The notes: generated by a model not told the origin, from the letters alone. Shown: positions 1 through 7,197, counted from the stretch's first letter. The stretch: 14,402 nt of DNA from Prevotellaceae bacterium (GCA_031267855.1 JAIRYH010000079.1:1-14402), one strand, 5' to 3'. Numbers and translations are program-made.

Positions 1-768
1 CGCCGTGGCCAAAATCAACGTCAATGCGATCCATATTATAAATTGCAGCAGGCCTACCGACGCGACGCCTGTGATTTTACCCATCATCAGCTGGAACGGT
101 TTCACGGACGACACGATCACTTCTACGATCCGGCTGTTTTTTTCTTCTATCACCCCGCGCATCACGATGCCGCCGAACATGAATATGAACATGTATATCA
201 TAAAGCTGAGGATATACGAAATGCCCATGCTGATGCCCGTGTGGCTGGCTTTTTCCTCGCCATTGTCGCCCCAGACAAAGGTCCTGACGGGTATCCTGGT
301 CTTCACGGACGCCAGGATGGTGTCCAGTCCGGGAATCCGGTAGGCTTCCAGCTTATACTGTTCTACGGCTTTTTCCATCTGGCGTTCGACATAGCTTTGC
401 ACGTCCATGTTGATTTGCTTGAACGCATGCATTGCCACGGCAACCTGCTTCTTTTCGTCCGGCGCGCCGATCGTGACCACAGCATACCATCCTTCCCGTT
501 CAAACTGTTGCTTGAGCGAATCAAGCGATGCTTCGGGGCGGAAATGAAAAACGGTTTGTTCCGTATTTTCCAGCGCTTTTTCCGCCAGCCCCGACCGGTC
601 GATGACAACAATCGTTTTCTGCCGGTCGTCTTTCATCGACTGGATGAAGAACGGCACGACCATCAGGCCGGCAAACAGTACCGGCACGAGGATGGTCGTG
701 ATGATAAATGATTTTTTCTTTACGCGCGTCTGAAATTCGCGCTCAATGATAAGAAATATTTTTTTCAT
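1..768 (-). CDS. ABC-2 type transporter permease (NatB/YhaP-like), 3' end outside window
   Basis: Reading from the ATG at 768 leftwards gives 256 residues with no stop before the window edge, so the C-terminal part is missing. The protein begins MKKIFLIIEREFQTRVKKKS and is followed by a hydrophobic segment at about residues 21-42, the usual first membrane helix of ABC-2 permeases. A long extracytoplasmic domain comes next (about 45-185), then a second hydrophobic run containing FMIYMFIFMFGG, followed directly by IEEKNSRIVEVIVSSVKPF and LMMGK. That post-helix segment is characteristic of the NatB/YhaP group of permeases, which work with a separate ATPase to export sodium, drugs or unknown substrates. 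The ATPase is not in this window. The gene starts 57 nt after the stop of the MFS gene and has no visible promoter of its own, so co-transcription is likely. Substrate cannot be assigned. Confidence 0.85.
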   Translation of the reverse strand, partial: MKKIFLIIEREFQTRVKKKSFIITTILVPVLFAGLMVVPFFIQSMKDDRQKTIVVIDRSGLAEKALENTEQTVFHFRPEASLDSLKQQFEREGWYAVVTIGAPDEKKQVAVAMHAFKQINMDVQSYVERQMEKAVEQYKLEAYRIPGLDTILASVKTRIPVRTFVWGDNGEEKASHTGISMGISYILSFMIYMFIFMFGGIVMRGVIEEKNSRIVEVIVSSVKPFQLMMGKITGVASVGLLQFIIWIALTLILATA

Positions 769-825
769 GCCCGTTGATGGTAAGTGGAGCAGGCAGACCC
801 GCCGGTTGCCTTGCCGTGTGTTTGT

Positions 826-2202
826 TTAGCTGGTTCTGTTCGGCAGTTCCAGTCCGTATCCTTTTTTGCGGTCTTCGTATTTCAGCCAGAATGCGAAAAT
901 CAGCGCCAGTATTCCCAGGGTCATGAAAATCGCCATGGGCAGGGTGTAGTCATACACCGTCCGCGTGGCGCCGTCGGCCGTCGGCATAGTTCCGGTTTTG
1001 CAACAGGTTTCCAGTACCCATCCGATGAGCATCGGCACGCCCATCAAGCCCCAGTTTTGTATCCAGAAGATAAGCGAAAAAGCCGTGCCCAGCTGTTTGT
1101 CGGGAATAATTTTCGGGACGGACGGCCACATTGCCGAAGGCACCAGCGAAAAGGCGATGCCCAGGATAATGACCAGCACCAGCGCCACGATCCAGTTCGT
1201 GATGAGGGGAACGGTAAACAGCGCATGTACCGCAATCAGCAGCAGTGCCCCCAGAATCATGATGGAAGCGCCTTTTCCGCGCCGGTCATACAGGTTTCCG
1301 AAGAGCGGCGTTAAAAACAGCGTACCCAAAGGGAGCACGCTGGGAATAAGCCCTGCCAGTTCTTCGTCTATGCCGAATTTGTTTACCATTAATCCGGATG
1401 CAAACTTCAAATAGGGAAAGACTGCCGAGTAGAACAGTACGCACAGCAGCGCTATCAGCCAAAAGCCTTTATTTTTCAGGATAAACATAATGTCGGACAC
1501 TTTGAACTGTTCTTCGGCGCTCCGGCTTGCCGCCGAAAGATCTTCGGCATCCAGCTTTTTATCCATGAAACAGTAAACGACAAACGATATTAATCCGATG
1601 CACAGTAAAATCAGGCTAAGCAGGATGGGCGCCGACACCGACTGGAAATGTTTGGCAACGAAAGGCGTTATCGCCAGCGCCAGCAGCGTTCCCAGCCGGG
1701 CGGTGGCCAGCTGCAGTCCCATGGCCAGCGCCAGTTCTTTTCCCTTAAACCATTTCACAATAATTTTCGTTACGGTAATGCCCGCTACTTCCACGCCTAC
1801 GCAAAATACGGCATAGCCCATGCACGCCCAGAATACCTGTGCTTTCAGTCCCAGGATAACGGCGCCGTCGGGAAAGACGGACGATATAGCCCAGTATTTA
1901 ATGGCCGTGCCGGCAACCATCAGCGATGAGGCGCCCAGTCCGGTGATGCGGACGCCGAATTTGTCGAGCACCAGCCCGCCTATAATCAGCATCAGCAGGA
2001 AGACATTGAACCAGCCGTAGGCGCTCCAGAACGTTCCGAAGTCGCTTGCCGACCAGCCTTTTTCCGCTTCCAGCATCGTTTGCAGCGGCGCCAGTACATC
2101 GGATAAAAAATAACCGCACAGCATGGTAAAGGCCACTACGGCCAAAGCCGCCCAGCGTGCTGTTTTGGAGTCGCGCAGTAATGTTTTTTTTACAGTTTTC
2201 AT
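826..2202 (-). CDS. Major facilitator superfamily transporter, MFSD1-like
   Basis: The 458-residue product has the length and hydrophobic pattern of a 12-helix MFS carrier, with a charged central loop at about residues 214-235 (DKKLDAEDLSAASRSAEEQF) dividing two halves. Helix-loop basic motifs of MFS proteins are visible: LDKFGVR after the second helix and NLYDRRGKG in the second half. The segment SLVPSAMWPSVPKIIPDKQL followed by GTAFSLIFWIQNWGL resembles the eukaryotic lysosomal dipeptide carrier MFSD1 and its bacterial relatives, so a peptide or small organic substrate is possible, but this is inference from remembered motifs. It begins 38 nt after the DUF5606 stop and ends 57 nt before the permease gene. 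The start MKTVKKTLLRDSK gives a short basic cytoplasmic tail before the first helix. Confidence 0.85.
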   Translation of the reverse strand: MKTVKKTLLRDSKTARWAALAVVAFTMLCGYFLSDVLAPLQTMLEAEKGWSASDFGTFWSAYGWFNVFLLMLIIGGLVLDKFGVRITGLGASSLMVAGTAIKYWAISSVFPDGAVILGLKAQVFWACMGYAVFCVGVEVAGITVTKIIVKWFKGKELALAMGLQLATARLGTLLALAITPFVAKHFQSVSAPILLSLILLCIGLISFVVYCFMDKKLDAEDLSAASRSAEEQFKVSDIMFILKNKGFWLIALLCVLFYSAVFPYLKFASGLMVNKFGIDEELAGLIPSVLPLGTLFLTPLFGNLYDRRGKGASIMILGALLLIAVHALFTVPLITNWIVALVLVIILGIAFSLVPSAMWPSVPKIIPDKQLGTAFSLIFWIQNWGLMGVPMLIGWVLETCCKTGTMPTADGATRTVYDYTLPMAIFMTLGILALIFAFWLKYEDRKKGYGLELPNRTS

Positions 2203-2240
2203 GTTTTATAATTTAAAAAGTTCGGTAATATCTTAAAGGT

Positions 2241-2678
2241 TTAAGAGGGCGTTTCCTCTTTCTTATCGTCTTTTTCTTCTGCTTCGGCTTCGGCGAAGTC
2301 AAGCAGGTTGTTTTTTTGCAGCAGATTGTACCATTCCGCCACTTTTTTCATGTGGGAAGCGTAGAACCGCTCGCGGTCATAGTCGGGCAGGATTTCTTCA
2401 AAGAATTTCCGCAGCTCGCCGGGTGAGGATTTATGGTCGATGGCTGCTGCGCCGTTCTGTTTTTCCCTGATTTTTACAAGCGCATCGCGCAGCGGCAGTT
2501 CTTCCGTGTTGGTATAAATCGCGACGTCGGACAATGCCGTTACGCGCATGGAGCCGCCGGTGTTCATGCGTTTCCCGTCCAGCATGGATTCCACGATAAC
2601 GCCGTTCCTGCCCTTCGAAAGGTGGCGAAACAGGCCGGGATAGCCGCTTATGGCATATATTTTTTGTAAGTCGGTCAT
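2241..2678 (-). CDS. DUF5606 domain protein
   Basis: This 145-residue soluble protein matches the Bacteroidetes DUF5606 family: ISGYPGLF at residues 10-17, VIVESMLDGKR at 27-37, a VTALSDVAIYT stretch at 47-56, ELRKFF at 88-93, LPDYDRERFY at 97-106 and a KKVAEWYNLL segment at 111-120. The last 17 residues are almost all Glu, Asp and Lys and probably disordered. The family is common downstream of coaE in Bacteroidetes. Its biochemical role is not known to me and the sequence shows no catalytic motif. The gene sits between coaE (49 nt upstream, a gap filled by a heptad repeat) and the MFS gene (38 nt downstream), in the same direction. Confidence 0.88.
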   Translation of the reverse strand: MTDLQKIYAISGYPGLFRHLSKGRNGVIVESMLDGKRMNTGGSMRVTALSDVAIYTNTEELPLRDALVKIREKQNGAAAIDHKSSPGELRKFFEEILPDYDRERFYASHMKKVAEWYNLLQKNNLLDFAEAEAEEKDDKKEETPS

Positions 2679-2680
2679 AA

Positions 2681-2722
2681 TAGTTGATGGTTGAAAGTTG
2701 AAAATTGAAAGTTAATAGTTGA
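2681..2722. repeat. AAGTTGA-type heptad array between coaE and DUF5606 gene
   Basis: Forty-two bases divide exactly into six 7-bp units: TAGTTGA, TGGTTGA, AAGTTGA, AAATTGA, AAGTTAA, TAGTTGA. The array fills almost all of the 49-nt gap between the coaE stop and the DUF5606 start. The same unit recurs at other junctions in this window. Confidence 0.85.
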
Positions 2723-2727
2723 GCGTA

Positions 2728-3327
2728 TTATCCTGCTAAAGCCAATGCGCATATTTTTTCATGGACGGTCATTACCTGGGGCAATACAGCCTGCTTTCCG
2801 TCGTTTACAATTATAAAGTCCGCCGCCCCGCGCCACTGTTCGTCCGTCCATTGCCGGCGCATGCGGAGGCGGACAGCTTCTTCCGGCATGGCGTCGCGCT
2901 GCCGTACCCGTTGCAGCCGGAGCGCTTCGGGGGCGACGACCGCCACGGTTGCCCGCATCATGCGATGGATGCCGGCGGTAAATAAAATCGCGGATTCCAT
3001 CAGCACATAAGGCGCCTGCTGCTGCGCGGCATAGGCTTTGAAACATTCGACCACCGCCGGGTGCACGAGGGCGTTTACTTTTTCCAGCAGCGTTTCATCC
3101 GCAAAAATCCGCGCTGCCATTAGCCGGCGGCGCAGGGTGTTGCCGTCATACAGTTCTTCGCCCAGCAGGCGGATCAGTTGCGCCCGCAGTGCGGCATCGG
3201 TGTCATACAGCCTTTTTGTTTCCTCGTCGGCATTGAACACCGGAATGCCCATGGCAGAAAAGACTTTGCCTGCCATCGTTTTCCCGCTGCCGATGCCTCC
3301 CGTCAAACCTGCTGCATACGCCACCAT
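2728..3327 (-). CDS. coaE: Dephospho-CoA kinase
   Basis: CoaE phosphorylates the 3'-hydroxyl of the ribose in dephospho-CoA with ATP, the last step of coenzyme A synthesis in the cytoplasm. The 199-residue length is typical. The P-loop GLTGGIGSGKT lies at residues 7-17, followed by the DADEETKRLYD segment that contacts the acceptor substrate, the MESAILF strand, and near the C-terminus RDAMPEEAVRLRMRRQW and DFIIVNDG, all family hallmarks. The start MVAYAAGLTGG gives the usual short lead into the P-loop. The gene follows the short YbbR-like gene by 69 nt and precedes the DUF5606 gene, an arrangement familiar in Bacteroidetes. Confidence 0.95.
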   Translation of the reverse strand: MVAYAAGLTGGIGSGKTMAGKVFSAMGIPVFNADEETKRLYDTDAALRAQLIRLLGEELYDGNTLRRRLMAARIFADETLLEKVNALVHPAVVECFKAYAAQQQAPYVLMESAILFTAGIHRMMRATVAVVAPEALRLQRVRQRDAMPEEAVRLRMRRQWTDEQWRGAADFIIVNDGKQAVLPQVMTVHEKICALALAG

Positions 3328-3396
3328 GATGAATGAATTTGATTGTGTTTATCCATGTCGTTTAAACGACGGCGCCGGCCGTCCGTGTTCCCGCTT

Positions 3397-3834
3397 TCAG
3401 CGGTTGTGTGCACGGCGATTTTCCAAAACATCGCCATCCCCCCCGCCGGTAAAAAACAGGGTATCCGCCGCCACAAAATCTATGCGCATTTCATCGTTCA
3501 GCGCCTGCTTGATGTCATTAACAAGCAGGAAACGGCGACCGGAGTTTGTCCGCTGCACCGGATGATGCTGCACGTCTATTTCCAGTACCGGAAACAGACG
3601 CTGTTTCAAAATCCTGAATCCGCTGGTGCGGGCAGATACCGCCAGCACGCCGTCGGAACACAAGTGCGGCGTCCTGGCGTCGGTACTGCTGTAAATGCAT
3701 ATTTTCAACTGAAATTTGGCGTGGTATTCGCCGGAAAGCTTGTCTATAAACCAAACGAAAGCAGCAATCAGAACAAAGACAAAAAATATCCCCGTCCATT
3801 TGCTGAATAATTTTTTGAGAATGAGTAGTTTCAT
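3397..3834 (-). CDS. YbbR/CdaR-like membrane-anchored protein, unusually short
   Basis: The 145-residue product starts MKLLILKKLFSKWTGIFFVF, with one hydrophobic helix at about residues 13-30 ending in FVWFIDKLSGEYHAKF. A single N-terminal anchor followed by W.IDKLS.EY.A.F is how Bacteroidetes YbbR-like proteins begin. The remainder, with SARTSGFRILKQRL, an FLLVNDIKQAL segment and VAADTLFF, fits one YbbR-type beta domain. As I recall, relatives in this locus are about 300 or more residues with several such domains; here a stop comes after the first, and coaE starts 69 nt on, so no room remains for the rest. It may be a shortened functional form or a decayed gene. Position between yajC and coaE supports the assignment; the family name is moderately sure. 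Confidence 0.65.
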   Translation of the reverse strand: MKLLILKKLFSKWTGIFFVFVLIAAFVWFIDKLSGEYHAKFQLKICIYSSTDARTPHLCSDGVLAVSARTSGFRILKQRLFPVLEIDVQHHPVQRTNSGRRFLLVNDIKQALNDEMRIDFVAADTLFFTGGGDGDVLENRRAHNR

Positions 3835-3886
3835 ACCGGTGCATTTCTACGTCCTTTCTGCGGCGCCCGCCATGGAGATCCGCCGG

Positions 3887-4246
3887 CTATTTTGCCGGCA
3901 TGTCCGACATGTCTTTCAGGATCGTGCTTTTGTCGATGCGTATTTTCACGTTCTGGTCTACTTCCACCAGGGCATAATGGTCTTTCAGCTCCACGATGGT
4001 TCCGTAGATGCCGCCCGAAGACACGATCCTGTCGCCTTTCTGCAAGGCTTCACGGAATTTGCGCAGTTCTTTCTGTTTCTTTTGCTGGGGGCGTATCATA
4101 AAGAAATACATGACGACGAACAGCAAAAGCATCATAATTAAAAAGCCGGAGTTGCCGCCGAACATGCCGCCTGCGCCCGGTTGTCCCGGAGCGCCTGTTT
4201 GTGCGGCTGCATCTCCAGCCGCCTGTAAAAATGCTACTAATTTCAT
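3887..4246 (-). CDS. yajC: Preprotein translocase accessory subunit YajC
   Basis: YajC is a small inner-membrane partner of SecDF and the SecYEG channel. The 119-residue protein has a Gly/Ala/Gln-rich N-terminus (residues 9-31), one membrane helix at about 33-51 (GFLIMMLLLFVVMYFFMI), and then RPQQKKQKE, the conserved post-helix sequence of the family. The cytoplasmic domain has LQKGDRIVSSGGIYGTIVEL and VKIRIDKSTI, also typical. It is the first gene of the minus-strand run, with the YbbR-like gene starting 52 nt after its stop. Its upstream region is shared with the divergent feoA gene. Confidence 0.95.
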   Translation of the reverse strand: MKLVAFLQAAGDAAAQTGAPGQPGAGGMFGGNSGFLIMMLLLFVVMYFFMIRPQQKKQKELRKFREALQKGDRIVSSGGIYGTIVELKDHYALVEVDQNVKIRIDKSTILKDMSDMPAK

Positions 4247-4277
4247 CTTGCTTATTTTTTAGTTTTGATTTGAGGTG

Positions 4278-4285
4278 CGAAGATA
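4278..4285 (-). promoter_or_regulatory. Possible -7 element for the yajC operon
   Basis: On the minus strand this reads TATCTTCG, one base off the Bacteroidetes -7 consensus TAnnTTTG, 31 nt before the yajC start. No TTTG -33 element is found at the expected distance; that position falls in the heptad repeat array. Weak call. Confidence 0.35.
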
Positions 4286-4290
4286 CAAAA

Positions 4291-4341
4291 AAAAAGTTGA
4301 AAGTTGAGAGTTGAAAGTGAAAAGTGAAAAGTGAAAAGTTG
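4291..4341. repeat. Heptad array (AAGTTGA / AAAGTGA) upstream of yajC
   Basis: The plus strand shows AAGTTGA twice (4294-4307), then GAGTTGA, then a run of AAAGTGA units ending in AAAGTTGG. It lies in the yajC-feoA divergent region, oriented opposite to the arrays at 4370-4397 and 4447-4468. Confidence 0.8.
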
Positions 4342-4369
4342 GCTAACGCCATTGACCGCTTGCCGCCAT

Positions 4370-4397
4370 TCAATATTCAACCTTCAAAATTCAAAAT
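4370..4397. repeat. Heptad array, inverted orientation (TCAAAAT type)
   Basis: Four exact 7-bp periods read TCAATAT, TCAACCT, TCAAAAT, TCAAAAT, the reverse complement type of the AATTGA/AGGTTGA variants seen elsewhere in the window. Confidence 0.7.
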
Positions 4398-4404
4398 TGA
4401 AAAG

Positions 4405-4435
4405 CGGAAGGTTCTGACCGCGGTCAGAAGTTCCG
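4405..4435. repeat. Perfect 18-bp palindrome with outer inverted arms
   Basis: TTCTGACCGCGGTCAGAA (4412-4429) is a perfect inverted repeat, flanked by CGGAA (4405-4409) and TTCCG (4431-4435), which also pair. There is no following T-tract, so an intrinsic terminator is not well supported; it could be a protein-binding site or part of the larger inverted structure of this region. Confidence 0.7.
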
Positions 4436-4446
4436 GCGCCAGCCAG

Positions 4447-4468
4447 CTTTCAACTTTCAACTTTCAAC
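4447..4468. repeat. Heptad array, inverted orientation (CTTTCAA x3)
   Basis: Three consecutive identical CTTTCAA units (4447-4467), the reverse complement of TTGAAAG. It could pair with the forward array at 4291-4341, forming the outer arms of a structure of about 180 bp. Confidence 0.8.
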
Positions 4469-4480
4469 TGCTTCAAAAAA

Positions 4481-4498
4481 ATACCTATAAATAGGTAT
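4481..4498. promoter_or_regulatory. Candidate metal-responsive operator for feoAB
   Basis: ATACCTATAAATAGGTAT is a perfect inverted repeat (ATACCTAT, AA, ATAGGTAT) starting 68 nt before the feoA start. It lies where the -33 element would be relative to the -7 motif at 4520, so a bound repressor would block RNA polymerase. The size and symmetry suit a dimeric metal-dependent repressor such as a DtxR/MntR or Fur family protein; which one is not decided by the sequence. Confidence 0.55.
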
Positions 4499-4519
4499 CG
4501 AAAAAACCGTTATTTGTTT

Positions 4520-4527
4520 TACCTTTG
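4520..4527 (+). promoter_or_regulatory. -7 promoter element of feoAB
   Basis: TACCTTTG matches the Bacteroidetes -7 consensus TAnnTTTG exactly and lies 21 nt before the feoA ATG. A TTTG -33 element is not visible 19-21 nt upstream; that place is next to the palindrome at 4481-4498. Confidence 0.6.
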
Positions 4528-4548
4528 TACGTAATTTTTAAAGAAGAG

Positions 4549-4788
4549 ATGACGAAATTACTGAACCAATTCAAATCAGGGGAGCACGGGACGGTTGAGA
4601 AACTGATGGTCGCGGGTCCTTTGCGGCGCCGGCTGCTGGATATGGGCATCACGCCCGGCACGGACATTACCTTCAAAAAAGCGGCGCCGCTCGGCGACCC
4701 GGTCGAACTGATGATACGCGGCTACAAGCTTGCGATCCGCCGCGCCGAAGCCGAAGCCGTGCTGATGAAAACGGAGGACGGTGTATGA
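4549..4788 (+). CDS. feoA: Ferrous iron transport protein FeoA
   Basis: FeoA is a small cytoplasmic SH3-like protein needed for full activity of the FeoB iron(II) channel. From the ATG at 4549 it is 79 residues, the usual size, with GPLRRRLLDMGITPGTDI and APLGDPVELMIRGYKLAIRR, the two family motifs. An upstream TTG at 4525 in the same frame would add eight residues but lies inside the -7 promoter element, so the ATG is preferred. The stop overlaps the feoB start by 4 nt (ATGA), implying coupled translation. In some Bacteroides, FeoA is fused to FeoB; here they are separate. A palindrome upstream suggests metal control. Confidence 0.95.
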   Translation: MTKLLNQFKSGEHGTVEKLMVAGPLRRRLLDMGITPGTDITFKKAAPLGDPVELMIRGYKLAIRRAEAEAVLMKTEDGV

Positions 4789-7139
4789 GATTTGCACTGG
4801 CAGGCAATCCGAACAGCGGGAAAACAACCCTCTTCAATACGTTGACGGGAAGCTCCGCGCGGGTGGGCAACTGGCCCGGCGTGACGGTCGATAAAAAGGA
4901 GGGGGTCTATAAATGCCGCCGCCCGTACCTGCCGCCCGACGTGCCGCCTGCGGCCGGAAAAGCGGGGAACGGTAAAATCCGCATTGTCGATTTGCCCGGC
5001 ATTTATTCCCTCTCGCCCTACACGCCCGAGGAAGTCATTGCGCGGCAGTTTATCGTGGAAGAAAAGCCCGACCTTATCATCAACATCGTAGACGCCACCA
5101 GCCTCGAGCGCAACCTGTACCTCACCACACAGCTGCTGGAAATGGACATCCCCGTGGTCGTTGCGCTCAACATGATGGACGTGATCCGGCGCGAAGGCGC
5201 GGAAATAGATGCGGCGGCGCTGTCCGGAAAGCTGGGCGTGCCGGTTGTTCCCATCAGCGCCCTCAACGCCTGCGACGCCCGGATGCTCATGGGACATGCG
5301 GTACAAACACTCGGCGCGTGGCAGCCGGTGCCCGGCAGCCGGCAGTGCGCAATGGACTTCCGCCCGTCCGTCGCCGGCAGTCCGCAGTCGCCCATTGCCC
5401 CGCTCTACCGCGACGTGCTGCAGCGGGTGGCGGCGCACGGCATCGAACATCCCGTTTTCCATACCGTCAAGCTGCTGGAAAACGACGCCATCGAGCTGCT
5501 GCACGACACGGGGCTGACCACCGCCATCCAGAACCTGAAGCTGCAGTTCGAGCACGCCGGCGCCGCCCGCTCCGGCGCCCCGCAACCCGCCGCGGACTAC
5601 GAGGCGGAGATTGCCGACCTGCGCTACCGGTTTATTACGGACGAGGTGAAACCCGCCGTCGTAAAGCGCTACCGGAACCGCAGCCTGTCGCAGTCCGAAA
5701 AAATCGACCGCCTGCTTACGCACAGGATATGGGGCCTGCCGGCATTCCTGTGCATCCTGTTTGCGGTGTTCCACCTGATTTTTGCCTCCGATTTCCTGTT
5801 CCTCAAACGGCTCGGCGTCCTTGCCGAAAGCATTCCCAGCCTTGGCGTGCTGCTGCAGGGCTACACCGAAGAGCTGCAAACGCTCGCCTGCGAACAGCTC
5901 ACGGCGCTCCTGCAAAGCATCGATACCGCACCGTGGGCTGCCGGGCTGCTGGTAAACGGGCTGGCAAACGGCGTATTTTCCGTGCTCACTTTCCTGCCGC
6001 AGATACTGCTGCTGTTCCTGTTCCTCTCCATCCTCGAAGACACCGGCTACATGGCGCGCGTCGCCTTCCTCATGGACCGCCCGCTGCGGCGGTTCGGGCT
6101 GTCGGGCAAGGCCATCCTCCCGATGCTGATGGGCTTCGGATGCTCGGTGCCCGCCATGATGGGCACGCGCACGCTCGACAATATCAGGGAAAAACGGCTG
6201 ACGCTAATGCTCATCCCCTTCTTCTCGTGCGGCGCCAAGCTGGCGATATGGTCAATCATCGTGGCCGCCATATTTCCGGACAATGCCGACTTTGTGGTTT
6301 TCGCGATCTATGCCGTCGGCATTGCGGTGGCCGTGATGGCGGCGCTGGCGCTGAAAAAAACGGTATTTAAAAAAAGCCTGTCCAACTTTGTACTGGAACT
6401 GCCGGTATACCGCCTGCCGCGCCTCAAAAACACCTCGCTTTACCTGTGGGACAAGCTCAAGGGATTCCTCATTACGGTCACCACGATTGTGGCGGCGGCG
6501 ACGATCGTCATCTGGTTCCTGCAGAACTTCAACTTCCGGCTTGACATGCTCGACGCCGGCGACAGCGTCCACAGCATCCTCGGGCAAATCGGCTCCGCCA
6601 TCCACTGGATTTTCGTGCCGCTGGGCTTCGGGCAGGGGCCGGAGGCATGGAAACTGATCGTCGCCATCCTGACCGGACTGATTGCAAAGGAGCTGGTGGC
6701 GGCCACGATGGGCATCCTCTACATCCCCGGCCTCAGCGGGGAGGCGGCGCAAACGCAGGAAGGCGAAACGTCGCTCATTGCCACGCTCGCCGCGCTGTCG
6801 GTCTTTTCGCCGCTCACCGCCATGACGTTTATGATTTTTAACCTCCTCAGCATTCCCTGCTTTGCCGCAGTGGCCACGGCTTTTGCCGAGCTGAAAAGCG
6901 CAAAGTGGACGCTCTTCACGCTTTTCTTCTGGTTCGCCACCGCGTGGACGGTGAGTTTCCTGGTCTACCAGGCCGGCTCGCTGCTGGGGGAAATGAACGC
7001 CGCCACCGCCGCCGTGCTGCTGCTGGCGCTGGCCATCGTCGGCGGAAGCATACTGTACGCCGCTTCGCGCAAAAGCAAAAAGAAAGGACGGTGCGCCGGC
7101 TGCGACGAATGCAACGGGAAGTTGAAAGTTGAGAGTTGA
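4785..7139 (+). CDS. feoB: Ferrous iron transporter FeoB
   Basis: FeoB is the inner-membrane iron(II) importer with a G-protein domain. The 784-residue product has the full set of GTPase motifs: GNPNSGKT (G1, residues 7-14), WPGVTV (G2, 30-35), DLPG (G3, 69-72), NMMD (G4, 129-132) and SAL (G5, 158-160). A helical spacer follows to about residue 320, then the membrane part with the two Gate motifs, each with the conserved cysteine: GFGCSVPAMMGTRT and PFFSCGAKLAIW. The C-terminus has closely spaced cysteines (RCAGCDEC). The last residues, KLKVES, and the TGA stop are encoded by an AAGTTGA heptad array starting at 7119, so the natural end may have been replaced by repeat DNA. It overlaps feoA by 4 nt. 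Confidence 0.97.
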   Translation: MRFALAGNPNSGKTTLFNTLTGSSARVGNWPGVTVDKKEGVYKCRRPYLPPDVPPAAGKAGNGKIRIVDLPGIYSLSPYTPEEVIARQFIVEEKPDLIINIVDATSLERNLYLTTQLLEMDIPVVVALNMMDVIRREGAEIDAAALSGKLGVPVVPISALNACDARMLMGHAVQTLGAWQPVPGSRQCAMDFRPSVAGSPQSPIAPLYRDVLQRVAAHGIEHPVFHTVKLLENDAIELLHDTGLTTAIQNLKLQFEHAGAARSGAPQPAADYEAEIADLRYRFITDEVKPAVVKRYRNRSLSQSEKIDRLLTHRIWGLPAFLCILFAVFHLIFASDFLFLKRLGVLAESIPSLGVLLQGYTEELQTLACEQLTALLQSIDTAPWAAGLLVNGLANGVFSVLTFLPQILLLFLFLSILEDTGYMARVAFLMDRPLRRFGLSGKAILPMLMGFGCSVPAMMGTRTLDNIREKRLTLMLIPFFSCGAKLAIWSIIVAAIFPDNADFVVFAIYAVGIAVAVMAALALKKTVFKKSLSNFVLELPVYRLPRLKNTSLYLWDKLKGFLITVTTIVAAATIVIWFLQNFNFRLDMLDAGDSVHSILGQIGSAIHWIFVPLGFGQGPEAWKLIVAILTGLIAKELVAATMGILYIPGLSGEAAQTQEGETSLIATLAALSVFSPLTAMTFMIFNLLSIPCFAAVATAFAELKSAKWTLFTLFFWFATAWTVSFLVYQAGSLLGEMNAATAAVLLLALAIVGGSILYAASRKSKKKGRCAGCDECNGKLKVES

Positions 7140-7153
7140 AAGTTGAAAGTTGG
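7119..7153. repeat. Heptad array overlapping the feoB 3' end
   Basis: Five consecutive 7-bp units read AAGTTGA, AAGTTGA, GAGTTGA, AAGTTGA, AAGTTGG. The TGA at 7137-7139 that ends feoB is the last three bases of the third unit. Confidence 0.9.
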
Positions 7154-7194
7154 TTGGCGCCAGCCAAATCTGTAAATCTGTAAATCTGTAAATC
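7154..7194. repeat. Composite element: hairpin plus AAATCTGT tandem repeat
   Basis: TTGGCGCCAGCCAA (7154-7167) can fold as TTGGC/GCCAA. It is followed by three exact 8-bp AAATCTGT units (7166-7189) and AAATC. The element ends 3 nt before the start of the CDF gene. A related copy is at 8163-8192. Confidence 0.8.
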
Positions 7195-7197
7195 ATA

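Noticed and set aside
4525..4548. Upstream TTG start for feoA
   Set aside because: The TTG overlaps the -7 promoter element at 4520-4527 and would be upstream of or at the transcription start; FeoA from the ATG at 4549 has normal length.
4722..5915. 397-codon minus-strand open frame across feoA/feoB
   Set aside because: It lies antisense to the well-supported feoB GTPase domain, has a composition rich in His, Arg, Gln and Gly typical of antisense frames in GC-rich genes, and shows no recognisable domain.
5318..6370. 350-codon plus-strand frame inside feoB
   Set aside because: Overlaps feoB in another frame; Arg/Ala/His-rich content is typical of a shifted reading of a GC-rich gene.
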